Part shown: piece by piece, positions 22,871-35,316 of the stretch
Layout: every line of letters starts with the position of its first letter
Position numbering within the stretch: the stretch's first letter is position 1
NCBI GenBank assembly: GCA_027922465.2
Contig: BQMF02000026.1
Location: 992,001-1,056,000, forward strand
Reading direction: 5' to 3'
From: Turritopsis dohrnii
Taxonomy: Eukaryota > Cnidaria > Hydrozoa > Anthoathecata > Oceaniidae
DNA length: 64,000 nt
Made by a program: the position numbers and the translations under genes
Notes under the pieces: generated by a model
Seen by the model: only the letters and a program-made list of their open reading frames with translations
Databases searched by the model: none
Told to the model about the DNA's origin: nothing

Positions 22871-23706
22871 TTGGTTATAATAGGTAAGTAACTTTAAGCC
22901 CATGGGCGTAAATCTGAGGGGGGCTTCTTAAAAACGGGGTAATAGGGTATAGAGGTCATTTAAAAATCGGCTATGTATATGATGCACACTGTATAGCCGA
23001 AAGTTTATTCGAGAAAAAAGAACGGGGCGTAGTAAGGACCAACAACGTAGTGGGTTGGCTCTCCTCGTCAGTGAGAACCAAGCTTAAAAGAATTATGTTG
23101 CATAAGTTGCACGTCTAGCGCGACACATGTTTTTTATTTTTTTAAAAATTCGCTTTTTACTAAAGATTTGTTTTTGGTCTGTGTGTGGTGATTGCACAAA
23201 TCATTTCAAATCGATTTGAAATTTAATTTTGCTGCTCAACAATTTTTTTGCGAAAAAAAATAGAAGAAAAAAAAGAAAAAGAAGAAAGAAAAAAAAACAG
23301 TGCCTGGGAGACACTTTTTTCATGAAAAAGTCGCTCGTGTTATTTTTCTAGTGACACATTGTATCACTAGGGTTTTACATACTTTTAAGGAAATGAGAAA
23401 TTTCCTTATTTTCTATTTTTGTTTTTGTTTGTCGCTTTTTTCACTTTTATTCGATGATGGAATCTACTTCAGTCATGTGACATAATTTACAAAAATGTTG
23501 TTATTGCTTTACATGAGTTTTGTTTTTCGGTATGAACGACCAACTGGTATTTAACTGAAAGGGTGGCGCGTCTCTAGTAAAAATGGAATGAAAATGGCCG
23601 ACTTTGAATATTATTAGATTGTTCTATTGGGTGTTTCATGCATTGCTTTCCAACTGTGCCCTAAGAATGGTAATTGATCTCAGATAGAATTTTACGTTAT
23701 CCACGA
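22871..23706. other. Upstream region of the G-alpha gene
   Basis: AT-rich and non-coding, with a purine-rich A/G tract at 23260-23300. It should contain the promoter and 5' UTR of the G-alpha gene; no core promoter motif stands out. Confidence 0.35.
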
Positions 23707-26700
23707 ATGGGTTGCAATCAGAGTTCAGAGGAAAGAGAACAGCAGGCTCATAGCAAGCAACTTGATGTTTTTTTACGCAAAGATGGGGACAAATGTCAAA
23801 AGGAAGTGAAGCTGTTACTTTTAGGTACTGAACTCATTCTTTTGGAAGCATGTATAATAAAACCATTCATAACGTACAAAGCATCAAATTATGGAGTAAA
23901 TGTACCAGAAATTTCTAGTTAAATAACACACCTCTTCTCTTGATATATAATGTGATGAACACACTGCACATGAAATAAACTACTTCTTTTCCCCATGTTG
24001 TGTCGCTCACAGTTTGAATGCCTTGAGAACTAAATGCCACTTAGAACCATTTGTTTATTTTATTTTTGAACTTTGTAATTTATGATGACAAAGGGTGTTA
24101 ATTTGTCATAAGAATTCCGATGTTTGCACTTTATTCCTAGAGAGCAACAAACTATATAATTTACTTATAAATTAATTAAGTGTCATTCTTCATTTTATGG
24201 AAGAGAAAAGCAGTAAAATGCCTAATATTATTAAAAGCTGATAAAACTATAGGAAACACCTAAGATGAATGAAACGCATGTATCGAAATGCAGGATTAAC
24301 TAATAATCTTGTTCTTGTAATGAAATTGCTTTATATCCGAATTGATTCACATATTCATAACCCACTCATTTAGAACAAAATGCATAGTGAGATGAGAGCT
24401 TTGTCTCTGAAAAGATATGTTTTATTTCAACTTCATTGGCTTTGTTTTATCGAAATATATATTAGGTTGTAAAAAGACATTTCAATATTGTATTCATCAT
24501 CGTCATTTCCATTCATGTGCTCCCTGCTTTCCTGACTTCTGGTTTTTGGGAGATTACACCAATCCATTGATATACACAAAAAAAGGAAGTTGAAAATGAT
24601 ATTCTTTACAGATTCTTTGCAAGTAAACTGGACACACTCTCCCATCGCAGATCTGTGGCGTCTCTTTGCCTCTTTTATAAATACTTTTACGGAAAATGTT
24701 CAACTGAGCTCTCTTCTCTCATCCCTGCATTAAAAACTTTAAAGCGAAACAGAAGATATTCATCTAATTGGCATGGTCACACTCTCAACATCCCAAAGTC
24801 ATCTTAAACTTTTTACCAACAAAGTTTCATTCCTCGCTCTTCCACTCTCTGGAATTCTTTACTACAGTCTATTTTTCCTTCTCATTATAATCTTCAACAC
24901 TTTAAATGCAATGTTCATCGTCACCTTTCTTCCTTGTACCTCAATACACATTAATGGTTTTAAACCTTGTAGTTAATTTATTTTTTTTAAAAAAAAAAAA
25001 AGATGATCTTTTTAATGAATCAGGTTAAAAGCAAGATTCAAGTTTTTGTCTGTCTAGTATGGTTAATTAACTTGTAAATTCGAAAAAGAAGACTTTGATT
25101 ATTCAAGAGTTGAATTCCATTCTATCATTCTTTCTTTTAGTTTCTGTTATCGATATATGCCTTTTCAATTGCATCATTTTTTGTCCATCTTCCTCTGAAG
25201 TGGTGTCTCCATTATTTCACATCATGCTATCACCTTGATTGTTGTTTTCTTCACTTTTTTCTTCACTGTTTCTTTGTAATGACATCACATTAATGATCAG
25301 GTCAGGTTTTCAGAGCTTTTTTTTCACACATAAGCGACCCCGACCGAATGAAAACTATAACTATAAATTTTGTATTTTGACTATTGAAATTAGAATTTAC
25401 TTAATTGGGTTGGAGTAGACTAAATTTATGCTACATTATTAAAACATATCACATCATATAATGATATATACTTCACGAAAAAAACTGACACTATTTCAAT
25501 GTTTTGAGTATTTCTATGTCATGGTGATATAGTGATAGCTATATAGAGAGAGACTTATTAAAGTCAGTTGATGATTTTTGTGTGATACTCAAGGGGCTGT
25601 TCATGGAGGCAGGCTGACGGGGTGATTTTTATCCCGTGTTCATATGATAATATTCGTCCTGCTTAACTGGGCTAGAATTTCTTTACATCACGTGACCTCA
25701 CATTTTTTTGTGCGGGTTTTTTATAAAATCCCAGCCTGCCTCACAGGGATGTAGTGTTCATATGTACAAATTTCATCCAGCCTAGCTGAGACATTAGTAA
25801 AAACAAGCAAGGTCTCAGCAAGGTGGGCTGGCTTGCTTGTCACATGAACACATTTGTTTTCTCATGAGTTTCTTGGGACAGCCTGCTTCCATATGAATAG
25901 CCCCTAACATACTAGGCAGGGTCTAACGTAGGCTGAAAGAGCGTCCATTGATTGGACACTGCCCTCTATGTTTTTTTTTGAAAATTTATTTCCCTTTAAA
26001 AACTGCAAAAATCACTCTTGTATAGGGGGGTCACATGTTTAACCCAACGAAATAAAGCTCAGGTTGCCCTTTGGATGTAACAGGTCTCGTAGGGAGAACA
26101 GTTATATATTTAACTGATATGTTCAACCTGTATAAATATTGTGAAATAATAATAAGAATGTTCATAATGTGCCCTTTTCCCTTCCGCCAGACACTGCCCT
26201 TCCATTATAAATTACACTCTGCTAGGCCAATTTTCATTGAGGAACAAAATCTTTAAAAAATATCTTCCTAGATAATTCTTTTAGGTTTTGGATTTGGAGC
26301 TTGAGGCTTGTAGTGAGCTCATCATGGGCACTGTTGTATATACTTCCATATCAAAGATTTGCGTAATCTAGAAAAGAATGAAGTGTTTTCGGAGATCTCT
26401 GTTTTCCTAAGATCAGTGGTTTCAGCAATGTGCTGAGTTTGTGAACAATTGCCTATAATATGCTTCTTATATTTTCATCTGATATAAAAAGATCTTCTAA
26501 CAATGAAAGAATAATAACAACCTTAAATTAATCATGGTAACATTGACCAAGCATTGAGTGAATTAAATGTCATTAAGTCTCTTCCTTTCATTTATAATAG
26601 CTATTTTAAATATTGTTGTATTTTTTTCGTTTAGGAGCTGGAGAATCTGGAAAAAGTACTATAGTGAAGCAAATGAAGTAAGGAGATACTGCTTTCCAAT

Positions 26701-29369
26701 ATCATTCTTCACTGCTTTCAACCTAAATCTTAATTATTTGAGAATTTTAAATCTTCATATACCATCTTATGTTGATTAATGACAGTCGTCATAATAATGA
26801 ATGGATTTTGAAAAAGTATTCTATTCAATAGCAGAGCAGTCATCAATATTGGTTACCAAAGTTGATAATTTTTTTATTTATTTTTTTTATTTTTTTCCAA
26901 GTTACAGTTTTTCTTCACTATTATTTTTTCATTGATTTAAATTTAAATTTAAATTGATTGGTGTTGTTTAAGCAGAGTGGAGATGTCTTTGGAATTCTAG
27001 AAACTTGAATATGGATAACATTTTGTTCAATTTGATACTAATAGTTATATAATGTTCAAAAATTTTTGTTTTTTGTTTTTTTTCATTATCTGGATAGTTC
27101 TCATCAGACCTGTTGTGAACTAAAGTTATAAGACTTCACAAACAGAAGAAACCACTACTGTTTTCATTTCACTTCATCTTAACTTCCTTGATTAAAAATG
27201 CATGAAAAAGTTTTTTTCCTTGTGATCTTCTTGTGAACATCTCATAAAGTGGGAAATAATCAAAAGTTTGCAGCTTTCTTATATCATGTCCTACACATAC
27301 TGTAAAAGATCAAGTTGTGCAAGATTTCTCTGCTTCCAGCTACGTTATACTATTAAATATTATTAAAAACAATTACGATGTGAAGAAAAGTACTCAATTA
27401 TCTCGCATTAATCTCATGGCATACTTGTCCCAAGGTTGAAAGCTTTTTCCCACTTCCTTTCAGTGTCAAATCACTGAACAGTTAAACAGTTAAAAATTAG
27501 TTGTTTTTGTATGCACTTCTGTTGCACATAAACAATTTGATGGAGTTTGTATGGAACTTTTTTTTACTAGAATTATCCATGACAATGGGTTCACGGAGGA
27601 AGACCATCGTCGTTTCAAGCCTGTTATTTATAGTAATACAGTCATGTCTTTGATAGCTATACTTCGAGCAATGGAGAAACTAAGGATATCGTTTGGATAT
27701 GAAAAACGGGAGGTAAGGCAAAATCACAAAATGTTGGGATCAATCGTCTTCTTTTGGTCTTCTTAATACCTCTCTGTTTGTTTTGTTTGTAAACTCTTGC
27801 TAAGTAGTGCTTGTTTACATATACAGCCTTGCAAGGAGTGAAGCTCGATAAAAAACATTTGAAATTTCCATTACATTATGAATTACAAATACTACACAAT
27901 AATACGAAACCTTCACAGGATACAATTGCTACTTCACCTTTTTGGTTTACTTGGATGCCAATTCATGTATGGAGCTCAGCCTTTATCCACTTTGAAATAT
28001 AAACTAGAAAAGGTATTGCTGCAAAACTTTGTATGTGTTATGTTTGTTCGATGTAGAGTGATGCCAGGCTTGTATTTCAAATCGCAAATAAGGCTGAAGA
28101 TACTAAACCATTCACACCAGAATTAACGGAAGCAATGAAGAGGCTATGGGCGGACCCTGGAGTTCGAGAATGTTTTGGAAGGTCTAGAGAATACCAGTTG
28201 AATGATTCTACAAAATAGTATGTCTTGTCTTGTAGATAGCAATGTGATTTCTGTTGAATATAAATATTTTTGTTGATTCAAACGAATGTACGAACGTACG
28301 AAACATATTCCAAGTTCGTCCGTTATTGCTTTGAAAAATTGCAGATTATAACATCATCCACATTTTTAGCTATCTTGATCAACTTGACCGACTTTCCGAA
28401 GAAAATTATAGACCTACTGAACAAGATATATTAAGAACACGAGTCAAAACTACTGGCATTGTGGAGATCCAGTTCACATTTAAAAAACTAAATATAAGGT
28501 GAGATTTAACAGCAATGGATATTATTCATTAGTTTTTGAACGGTGTAAACTATGAGACAAAGTGAAGAAAGATCTTGCTGCTGTTGCTAGACTATTATCT
28601 GTTCATGTTATATGCAGGTTACTTGATGTTGGTGGTCAAAGAACAGAAAGGAGAAAATGGATACACTGTTTTACTAATGTGCAAGCCATTATATTTTGTG
28701 CTGCGTTAAGTTGTTACGACTTGAGACTTGCTGAAGACGATTCTACGGTGATTGATACGTTTTTTGTATTATGCTTCACTTGTTGGTTCAATTTTCATGA
28801 ACATTTCTTTTCCTTTATTCAGAATCGCATGGTGGAAAGTTTAAAATTATTCGATTCAATTGTAAATAATGAATGGTTTCTTACAACCTCTGTTATCCTA
28901 TTCCTTAACAAAAAAGATCTATTTGAAGAAAAAATACCCCATTCGCCTATAACAATATGCTTTCCTGAATACGCAGGTATGAAATAAACTTTTTTTTTAC
29001 TCTGTTGTTGAGACGAAATCGTGAATGCTACCATTCAACCTGATCGTTTGATGTTTGTTGGTAGCGATTGTTTAAACAGCAGGAAAAAGTATTTTGACTT
29101 CAAAGCTATCCTTCATTCGAACGTCGTTTGAAACTTGCGAGATTCGACACTGTTTTTGTGGAGTTTGTCTTGTACCTTCAGGTGATAGCAGTTTCGATCA
29201 AGCCAGTGGTTTTATTAGAGGGAAATATTTAGAGAGAAACCATAACGAATCTAAAGAAATTTATGTACATTTGACCTGTGCAACAGATACAGAAAATATT
29301 GACTTCGTATTCAAGGCGGTTACTAATATGATTATTGCGGCGAACTTGAAGCGGTCTGGGCTCACGTAA
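23707..29369 (+). CDS. G-protein alpha subunit, Gi/o class (8 exons, 354 aa)
   Basis: Exons: 23707-23824, 26635-26677, 27571-27712, 28057-28217, 28370-28498, 28618-28747, 28823-28976, 29182-29369; all introns GT-AG and all phases fit. Lengths 118, 43, 142, 161, 129, 130 and 154 equal the conserved Gi/o exon plan as I remember it (exon 4 one codon longer). The N-terminus is [10 protein letters not shown]: Gly2 for myristoylation, Cys3 for palmitoylation. Nucleotide motifs are intact: P-loop GAGESGKST (40-48), switch I RTRVKTTG with Arg179, switch II DVGGQR with Gln205, NKKD (270-273), TCAT (324-327). The C-terminus is KRSGLT, so the Cys at -4 that pertussis toxin modifies in most Gi/o proteins is Ser. 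The receptor-contacting tail ends in Thr instead of Phe. It should act at the inner plasma membrane, coupling seven-helix receptors to effectors. A divergent Gi/o paralogue is likely; the exact subclass is uncertain. Confidence 0.95.
25593..25904. mobile_element. Harbinger-like MITE in G-alpha intron 1 (312 bp)
   Basis: Ends GGGGCTGTTCATGGAGGCAG and, inverted, GGGGCTATTCATATGGAAGC, flanked by CAA on the left and TAA on the right (a decayed TWA duplication). The same TIR family occurs intact at 48145-48539. Interior contains several diverged inverted segments (CAGCCTG/CAGGCTG). Confidence 0.7.
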
Positions 29370-30899
29370 TGTCGGCTACCGTTGTCTCAGTTTGGCATTC
29401 ATCCAATTATTAATTATATTCGTACACGACAATTTCGGATTCGTCGAAATGTCCGTCACGATATGACGTCATCGCCAATGAATTCGATTGGACTTCCGTG
29501 GTATGATTTGCAACCAGCAGCAATTCACTGTGACATGAGAAGACAGAACGCTATGCATATATCGACCAACAAAGAATTATGAAAATTTTTTACGTACAAA
29601 ACTAAAAAGCTACGCAAAATATGTAATGCCAAATTTGTTTCATTTGAAATTTCGCGTGTTTTAAATATTCATTGCTTCCACTAGCCCGAATGCCGAATAT
29701 TTGTGATCCATGTGCATACAGGCTATTCACCCTTTCTTTGTATTCTTGTTTCTTATTTTCTCTATTTTCTTTCTTGTGTCTTTTGTGTCTTTCTTCTTTC
29801 ACAAATATTATTTTTTACTTTTTCTCACCATAGTAACACAGCTTATTCCCCCATAACTTAAGGGACGATATTGGGTTGAGAACTTCGCACCCATCATTTG
29901 AAAGTGCTACTTTATGGTGTGTGTTTAGGACATCCTTATGACCTGTCATCCATTCAACTTTGTTTTTGGACCTAACGTTTCAATTCATTAATATTTTTTG
30001 GTTAACAGTTTTTTAAGCATTCTAAATGTTTTGTTTAGCCGTTTTAACATAGTTTTTAACTTCGTTCCCAAACTTCACTGCTATCCAATCGTTTTTGCTG
30101 ACTGGGAAGTTTGGTACGAAGTTCTACTTTTTTGAAATTGTAGATACTTATTTCTTTGCATCTTCTCTTTTTTTACCAACCATTTGTGAGATGCCGATAC
30201 CCTGTATGTTTTTCGCAAGTTTTAGAATTCATTAGTGGAGAGCAAAAAGATCGTATACGTTATAAAGTAATTTCAAAGGGGGCATCGGCATCTCATGATG
30301 TGTCTTTTACTTTGATGTCAATTGCGAATGACTTGTCATTTACGTTGACGTCAGCAATATTACGCTTATATTGATTCCCACTTTATATCAGCAACTTCAT
30401 TCCCAAGTCTTGCATGTGAATCGCCAAAAAAATTCGGAATTTATGTGTTTAAAAGGCCTGGGAATGAATATTGTTTATTTGCTTCAATGAAGATAATTAT
30501 CCATTTAACGCAGATAAGGTGAAAGGAAATAAAAAATATCCATCCATTTTATATGAGCAACCTTCTCATTTCCTTCCTCCTCTCGAAACAACACACTCGA
30601 AACGCCGTCGACACTGTCTTGTGTCCTTTGGACCTTTAGTTCGACATGAAACTGATACACTTTTCACGAATCCATGTTTTGACGAATGGCCTGATTTTAT
30701 GACGTAGGTTGTTTTAGAATGATGGGTGAGTGTTCACTGCTTTACTCTTTGACATGGAAAAAAAGCTAGCGAATTAATTACCAACCCAGCTTCTGTCGCG
30801 AAACATCAGAATCTTTTTATTTTACTTCAATGCGCAAGCGCTTACTTGCTTTAAGGACACATAGTTTGATGCCTTCTGGACGTGATCACATGGAAAAAC
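29370..30899. other. 3' flank of G-alpha gene; weak coding-like stretches
   Basis: The first few hundred bases are presumably G-alpha 3' UTR. Two short stretches look mildly coding: 30356-30500 after a CAG acceptor (open frame with SATSFPSLACESPKKFG) and 30471-30707 (open frame with LPPLETTHSKRRRHC, ending in a stop). They are in different frames, and I do not recognise them. They may be exons of an unplaced gene or chance. Confidence 0.25.
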
Positions 30900-30907
30900 T
30901 GCCCTGG

Positions 30908-31124
30908 GTTGTACAATAAACCTTTCCCGAATTTCTGTTTTAACAGTGTTAATGCTTTGCTATCAAGTTTCGCCTCGTTTCTGTATATTGAAACAATGAT
31001 TATGATGGAGGCAGCTTGTTCAGGAACAGGAAAACCTATTAAAGTTGAATTGTAATAATACTACATTTTAATATTTACTTAGCCATAACGCAATGTTGAA
31101 ACAGTCGGGAAAGATCTATTGGTT
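30908..31124. mobile_element. Short TIR element with 8-bp direct repeat
   Basis: Ends contain AATAAACCTTTCCCGAATTTC and, inverted, AATAGATCTTTCCCGA, the same termini as the element at 17508-19390. TGCCCTGG flanks it on both sides (30900-30907 and 31125-31132), an 8-bp target duplication that points to hAT. An inner inverted repeat (AGGAAAACCTATTAAAGTTG at about 31029 and its complement at about 31160) reaches beyond the right edge, so two elements may be interleaved. Confidence 0.55.
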
Positions 31125-31848
31125 TGCCCTGGACATCCTTTCTCATATAATTACAACTCAACTTTTTTAATAGGTTTTCCTCTTATTGAAGGCTAGAGAT
31201 ACCTCCATCATATAATCATATGCTGTGTGGTGTGAGCTCAAACAAATAGTTCCATTGCGATTTTCACTACAGTGTGTCCCAGAGAATTTCGGTCTCAGAG
31301 TTTAACAAGCTATAACTTTTTACACATACATCAGATTTTAGCGATTTTTACACCATTCGAGAGGATTTCTTTCAAGAATTTTAAAAACCTATGTTTTAAA
31401 TAATTTAGTCCAAAACCTTTGTAGTAAATAGGATTTCTTCAAACTGTCACGGTCATTAATACTTTAATGGTTAAAGTAAGTTTTCACGTGCAATTATTCT
31501 TTTGTTGCGATGTGATTGTCAACACTTAAATTAATATCTTCCACAAAAAATTTCTTTTCAAAAGTTTGTACATCCAACCTTCAGTACTACTTAAAACAAA
31601 ACGTTTTGTCCACTGAGAGATCCAGAGTCTATCAGAGTTGAGAAGTAAAATTGTTGACGCAGAAAATAATCTTAGACAAAATCAAAATTTTTTTCGTCGT
31701 TCTTCATTAAATGACAGCAAGAGCAAATCACTGTGTTCAGAGAGACGGGGGACATGTTGAGACATGTTAAAAATGTTTTTAGTGACTCTTGTGTTTTGCA
31801 GCCACTTGACCTGTTATTGCTTTTGGTAATAAACTTTGTTTGTTGTTA

Positions 31849-32682
31849 CCGTAATTATTCTAATTTACTGCTGATTCTAATTAACGCGGATTGACAAAAA
31901 TGGCTAAAAGTTTGTAATTAATTGACTCTAATTATTAACGCGGGTCGCAAATTTCGAGTATTTTATTTGCTTCTAATTTAACGCGAGTCTGAAAATTTCT
32001 AAGGAAGTAGACAACGGTTTCTATTTATGCATTTGGAAATTTTATATTTCCTCGTAAAAATCTAAAGGAATGGGTTATCATCTTCTTCATCAAGGTCGTT
32101 GCCAATGTATTCCTTACTTTCTGCATACAAAGTTCGTAGAATTTTCCACTGCGGACTCTTTCAGGGTTTGAAGAAGTTATTCCACAAACTTCAAATGACC
32201 TTTTGACCATTTCCTTGTTCTGGGCAAGATAGTTGTATCCTTCTTTGACCCAGTATGTTTTTACATGAAGAGTGGCGGTGAAGTTTCTGTCAGAATAACT
32301 GGTAAAAGACAACACACTAAAGATCTACCACAAGGGGGAATGGAGCTTCCCGCTCTGTACACTTTCAAATCTACAAATGTAGAAGTTCATACCAAGCTTT
32401 CAGATGTTGTTTCCGTTTGCTATTAAGGACTACAATGAGTGTAAAAAAGTAGCTTTGTCGACTTCAAAACAAGCGAAGAAAAAAAATTGAAAAGCTTGCA
32501 AATTTAATTTCATTTGAAAAATAAAAAATGTCTCTAATTTTGTGCTGATATTTTTTTTGACTCTAATATTATTAACGCGGGTTCGTGGCGTTCAGAAGTT
32601 TGTAATTAAATGACTCTAATTATTTACGCGGGTCGGTCAAAATAATTATTTTGGGGGCCGCAATAAATTAGAATAATTACGG
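31849..32682 (-). mobile_element. TA-flanked TIR element, copy 1 (834 bp), pogo-like remnant
   Basis: TIRs CCGTAATTATTCTAATTTA at both ends, TA duplications at 31847-31848 and 32683-32684. On the minus strand an open frame of 96 codons (32025-32315) contains YWVKEGYNYLAQNKEMVKRS and FEVCGITSSNPE. An acidic/basic helix followed by xSFxxCGI is usual in the C-terminal part of pogo/Tigger-type transposases, so this is probably a leftover of the parental transposase. The element is nearly identical to 35317-36150. Confidence 0.75.
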
Positions 32683-32737
32683 TATTGTAAGATGCGATAA
32701 TTGGATTTTTTCATGGTAAAATCCTGTTTCCAAAATA

Positions 32738-33157
32738 CACGCTTATGTTTTTTATAAGAACCAGTAAAATCTGACCTGAGGCTGGCTGTTCTTATTTTTG
32801 CAGCCTTTTTCAGCCTGAATTGTTCTTACTTTGTTCTTAGCTTTAAGAACACAGTTTCAAATTTCAGCCTCATTTTGTTCTTATTTATGGAAGTTCCAGT
32901 AAAATTAAAATAAATCTTTTTAAAAACAACTGTTTAAAAGTATGGTTGCTGTTCGGTAATGATTCGATATGAGTATGCAAGGTGAAAAAAACCCCAACTT
33001 CTAAACCATTTGCCAGTGTGAAAATTTTACGTCACGAGTTGTTCATATAATGAGTTGTTCTTATATTATAAGAAAATTCAGGCTTAGGCTGTTCTTAATT
33101 TTTGAAATCTGAGGCTCGTGTTCTTATAAAATTGTTCTTACAAAAAAAAAAAGCGTG
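32738..33157. mobile_element. TA-flanked MITE (420 bp)
   Basis: Ends CACGCTTATGTTTTTTATAA on the left and the complement of AAAAAAAAAAAGCGTG on the right, TA on both sides. GAGGCT motifs recur symmetrically inside the TIRs. A relative with similar ends is at 57648-58115. Confidence 0.65.
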
Positions 33158-33899
33158 TAAAAGCTTTTGGAGAACAAAACATACATTTTTAAAACCCTTG
33201 AATAAAATCCTATCAAATGGTGTAAATATCGCTGAAATCGTGTGAAAAGTTATAGGCCGTTCAAATCTCAGATGGAAATTCTCTGGGGACACACTTAGAA
33301 CAACTTTCGTTCATTGAAAAATTAACATAGAACAATGTAACGTTCTTGCCTTAAGAGACCCTGGGTTCGAGGTTGCTGCCTGCTGTTCATATATCCAATA
33401 AGGCTTCCTTTTCACGTTGCTAGTAAGCGACCGAATCATGTTCATACGATTGTTCAGGTGATCATTTCCAGCAATAAGCTTTACACATTCATCATACCGG
33501 TCTAGTTTCCGAAATCATCGTTCTGCTTAGCGCGTCAATAAAAACAGCCGGTCGGCAGTTTTGGTTAAATGTTAACCGCGATCACACATAATGAGCATGC
33601 ATTGCTACCAGAAGAAAAAAGGCTAGCGAACTTAATCTAGATTTGTATTTAAACTAGCTCTAGATGCCAACGTGGAATAAACTTGTTCAGTTTCGCATAT
33701 TATATTTTGTTCAGCAGCTATAACATTAGTTTATTGTTTCCAAAAATTACCCAAAAAGGAAATTCGAAAAGTATGTTCACAGCAGAGTATATTTTGATAA
33801 TATTGATGGTGAGTAAATCATGCACGTGCTTGTATTTTAACTTGAGTATGTTTATAACGTATGGTTGTTACTACGCTGAATGAAAGGTAGTTTTCAAAG
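33158..33899. other. Gap upstream of the unknown 33900 exon
   Basis: AT-rich. A second copy of the AAGAGACCCTGGGTTCGAGG repeat lies at about 33353. A short ATG-led stretch at 33771-33810 ends at a GTGAGT donor and could be an alternative first exon of the gene whose exons follow, but it is too short to judge. Confidence 0.3.
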
Positions 33900-35313
33900 A
33901 TGGATGATAATGAAGACATACTTCAAATGGTTTATCGAAGTCACACAGAATCATTTTTGATGTATCGAAATCAACATCAACACGAAAACAATTGGAAAGA
34001 AGTAAGTATTTTCATCAGGTTGTCAATCAAACAAAACATTATCGTATCAGGTGGTTTTAAGGAAGCTTTTCAGTTAATTCAATTGTGGTCTGCACATTTT
34101 TTTCATTATGCATTACTGACTTAATCACGCTGAAGAATTCCTTTCTTTTCATCTTCTAATATGCTCGTTTGTTACACAATATCAAAAGTCATTCTTTTTC
34201 TTTTTCTTTTTCTTCTTCACCTGTTTAAACTTCTGTTGATTTGAACAGTCTTTATTTTCTTCTGTCTCTGCTGCGCTGTGAACTATGCTCACACTGGTGC
34301 TTTCTTCCACAGATAATTTCTACAATAAAATATTTATTGTAAAAAAAATCTTTTTTTATTCTATATCCGACATCTGGCAAAGTTTGGATACCTTATCGGG
34401 GATAATTTCGTCGGCGGGGAAAAGTGACGAAATTTGACGAAAGTGACGAAAATTTTCCCCGACGAAATTTTGAAAAAGTGAAATTTGTAAGAAAGTACAG
34501 TAAACTTTCTCTAATTCGAACAACCAGGGGACCGAAAAAAACGTTCGAATTACGGAGGTTCATTTACAAAGGTGAAGGCCTTCATGAAATTCGTTCGAAT
34601 TAAAGTTCGAATTACGTAGGTTCGAATTATAGAGGTTCGACTGTATTAGAAAGCTTCCCCGACGAAAAATTTTCCCCGACGTAAATTTTCCCCGATGAAG
34701 TTATCCCCGATAAGGTATAATATGCACATAAAGAGCAGCTGCGGCCTGCTGGGGACTTTCATAGTAAATTTAACACTTCCACATTAGCGGGATTCGGAAA
34801 AATCATGTTTCGTTTACACGAACCTATTTTTCTATAGATTTGTAGGGAATTGTATACAAGTTAGTAGAGTTGTTCGTGAATTTTTCCCTACAAAGTCATT
34901 AGAAACTTCACATCAACACTTGAAATAAGCGTGCAAAGTAATGATGTTTCTTTTGATGCAACAATCTCTGAAGTGCCGTTTTAGTAGAACAGTTTCTAAA
35001 TAATTCTCACAAGTAATTGATTTTTTTCGTGTAACAGGCTCGTCGAGTTTACGAATCTCCCTAATAATAGATTGTTTTAGTTTGTGTATTTTTCATTACC
35101 TCTTTTGTGTCAGCGCTACGATTTGAACTGTTAACACGATGTTTGCTTATATTTATCCCACTATCTAAAATTGCTCGCTCCAAAAGTCGCAATTCAATTT
35201 CTGTGCCAATTATCGCCATCATGAGAGAGCGAACAACAATTTTAAACTGTGTGAAGGTTGCAATGCATTGTCTTCATCATAAAGAATTTATTCATGCCCT
35301 CGAATATAATGAT
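33900..35313 (+). CDS. Partial unrecognised gene (two candidate exons)
   Basis: Exon 33900-34001 starts with ATG directly after AG and encodes MDDNEDILQMVYRSHTESFL plus 14 residues, ending at a consensus donor GTAAGT. Exon 35114-35313 follows a strong acceptor (pyrimidine tract, CAG) and encodes a helical stretch with LRFELLTRCLLIFIPL and TILNCVKVAMHCLHHKEF. Joining them by the standard GT-AG rule is off by one base; including one extra G would read through as EALRF. The second exon ends at GAT|GTACCG, where a MITE has replaced the original GTAAGG donor. I do not recognise the protein; further exons to the right were not found with confidence, so this may be a real gene, a fragment or a decaying copy. 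Confidence 0.4.
34391..34715. mobile_element. TA-flanked MITE (325 bp) with a MITE nested inside
   Basis: TIRs CCTTATCGGGGATAA...TCGGGGAAAA at both ends with TA duplications at 34389-34390 and 34716-34717. Internal TTCCCCGACGAAA motifs repeat several times. The element is interrupted at 34498-34643 by another MITE. Confidence 0.75.
34498..34643. mobile_element. Nested mariner-like MITE (146 bp)
   Basis: Ends CAGTAAACTTTCTCTAATTC and, inverted, CAGTCGAACCTCTATAATTC, with TA on both sides, inside the 34391-34715 element. Several TTCGAATTA repeats. Related remnants occur near 49163-49220. Confidence 0.75.
34797..35061. mobile_element. TA-flanked MITE (265 bp)
   Basis: Ends GCGGGATTCGGAAA and, inverted, GGGAGATTCGTAAA, flanked by TA. 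It lies in the putative intron between exons 33900-34001 and 35114-35313. A partial inverted copy sits at 21050-21205. Confidence 0.65.
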
Positions 35314-35316
35314 GTA

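Noticed and set aside
27811..28126. Open frames between G-alpha exons 3 and 4
   Set aside because: Exons 3 and 4 join in phase and keep the family length; these frames are intronic and have no homology to G-alpha.
30471..30707. 78-codon frame downstream of the G-alpha gene
   Set aside because: No recognisable motif, no clear partner exon in phase; kept only as a remark in the gap entry.
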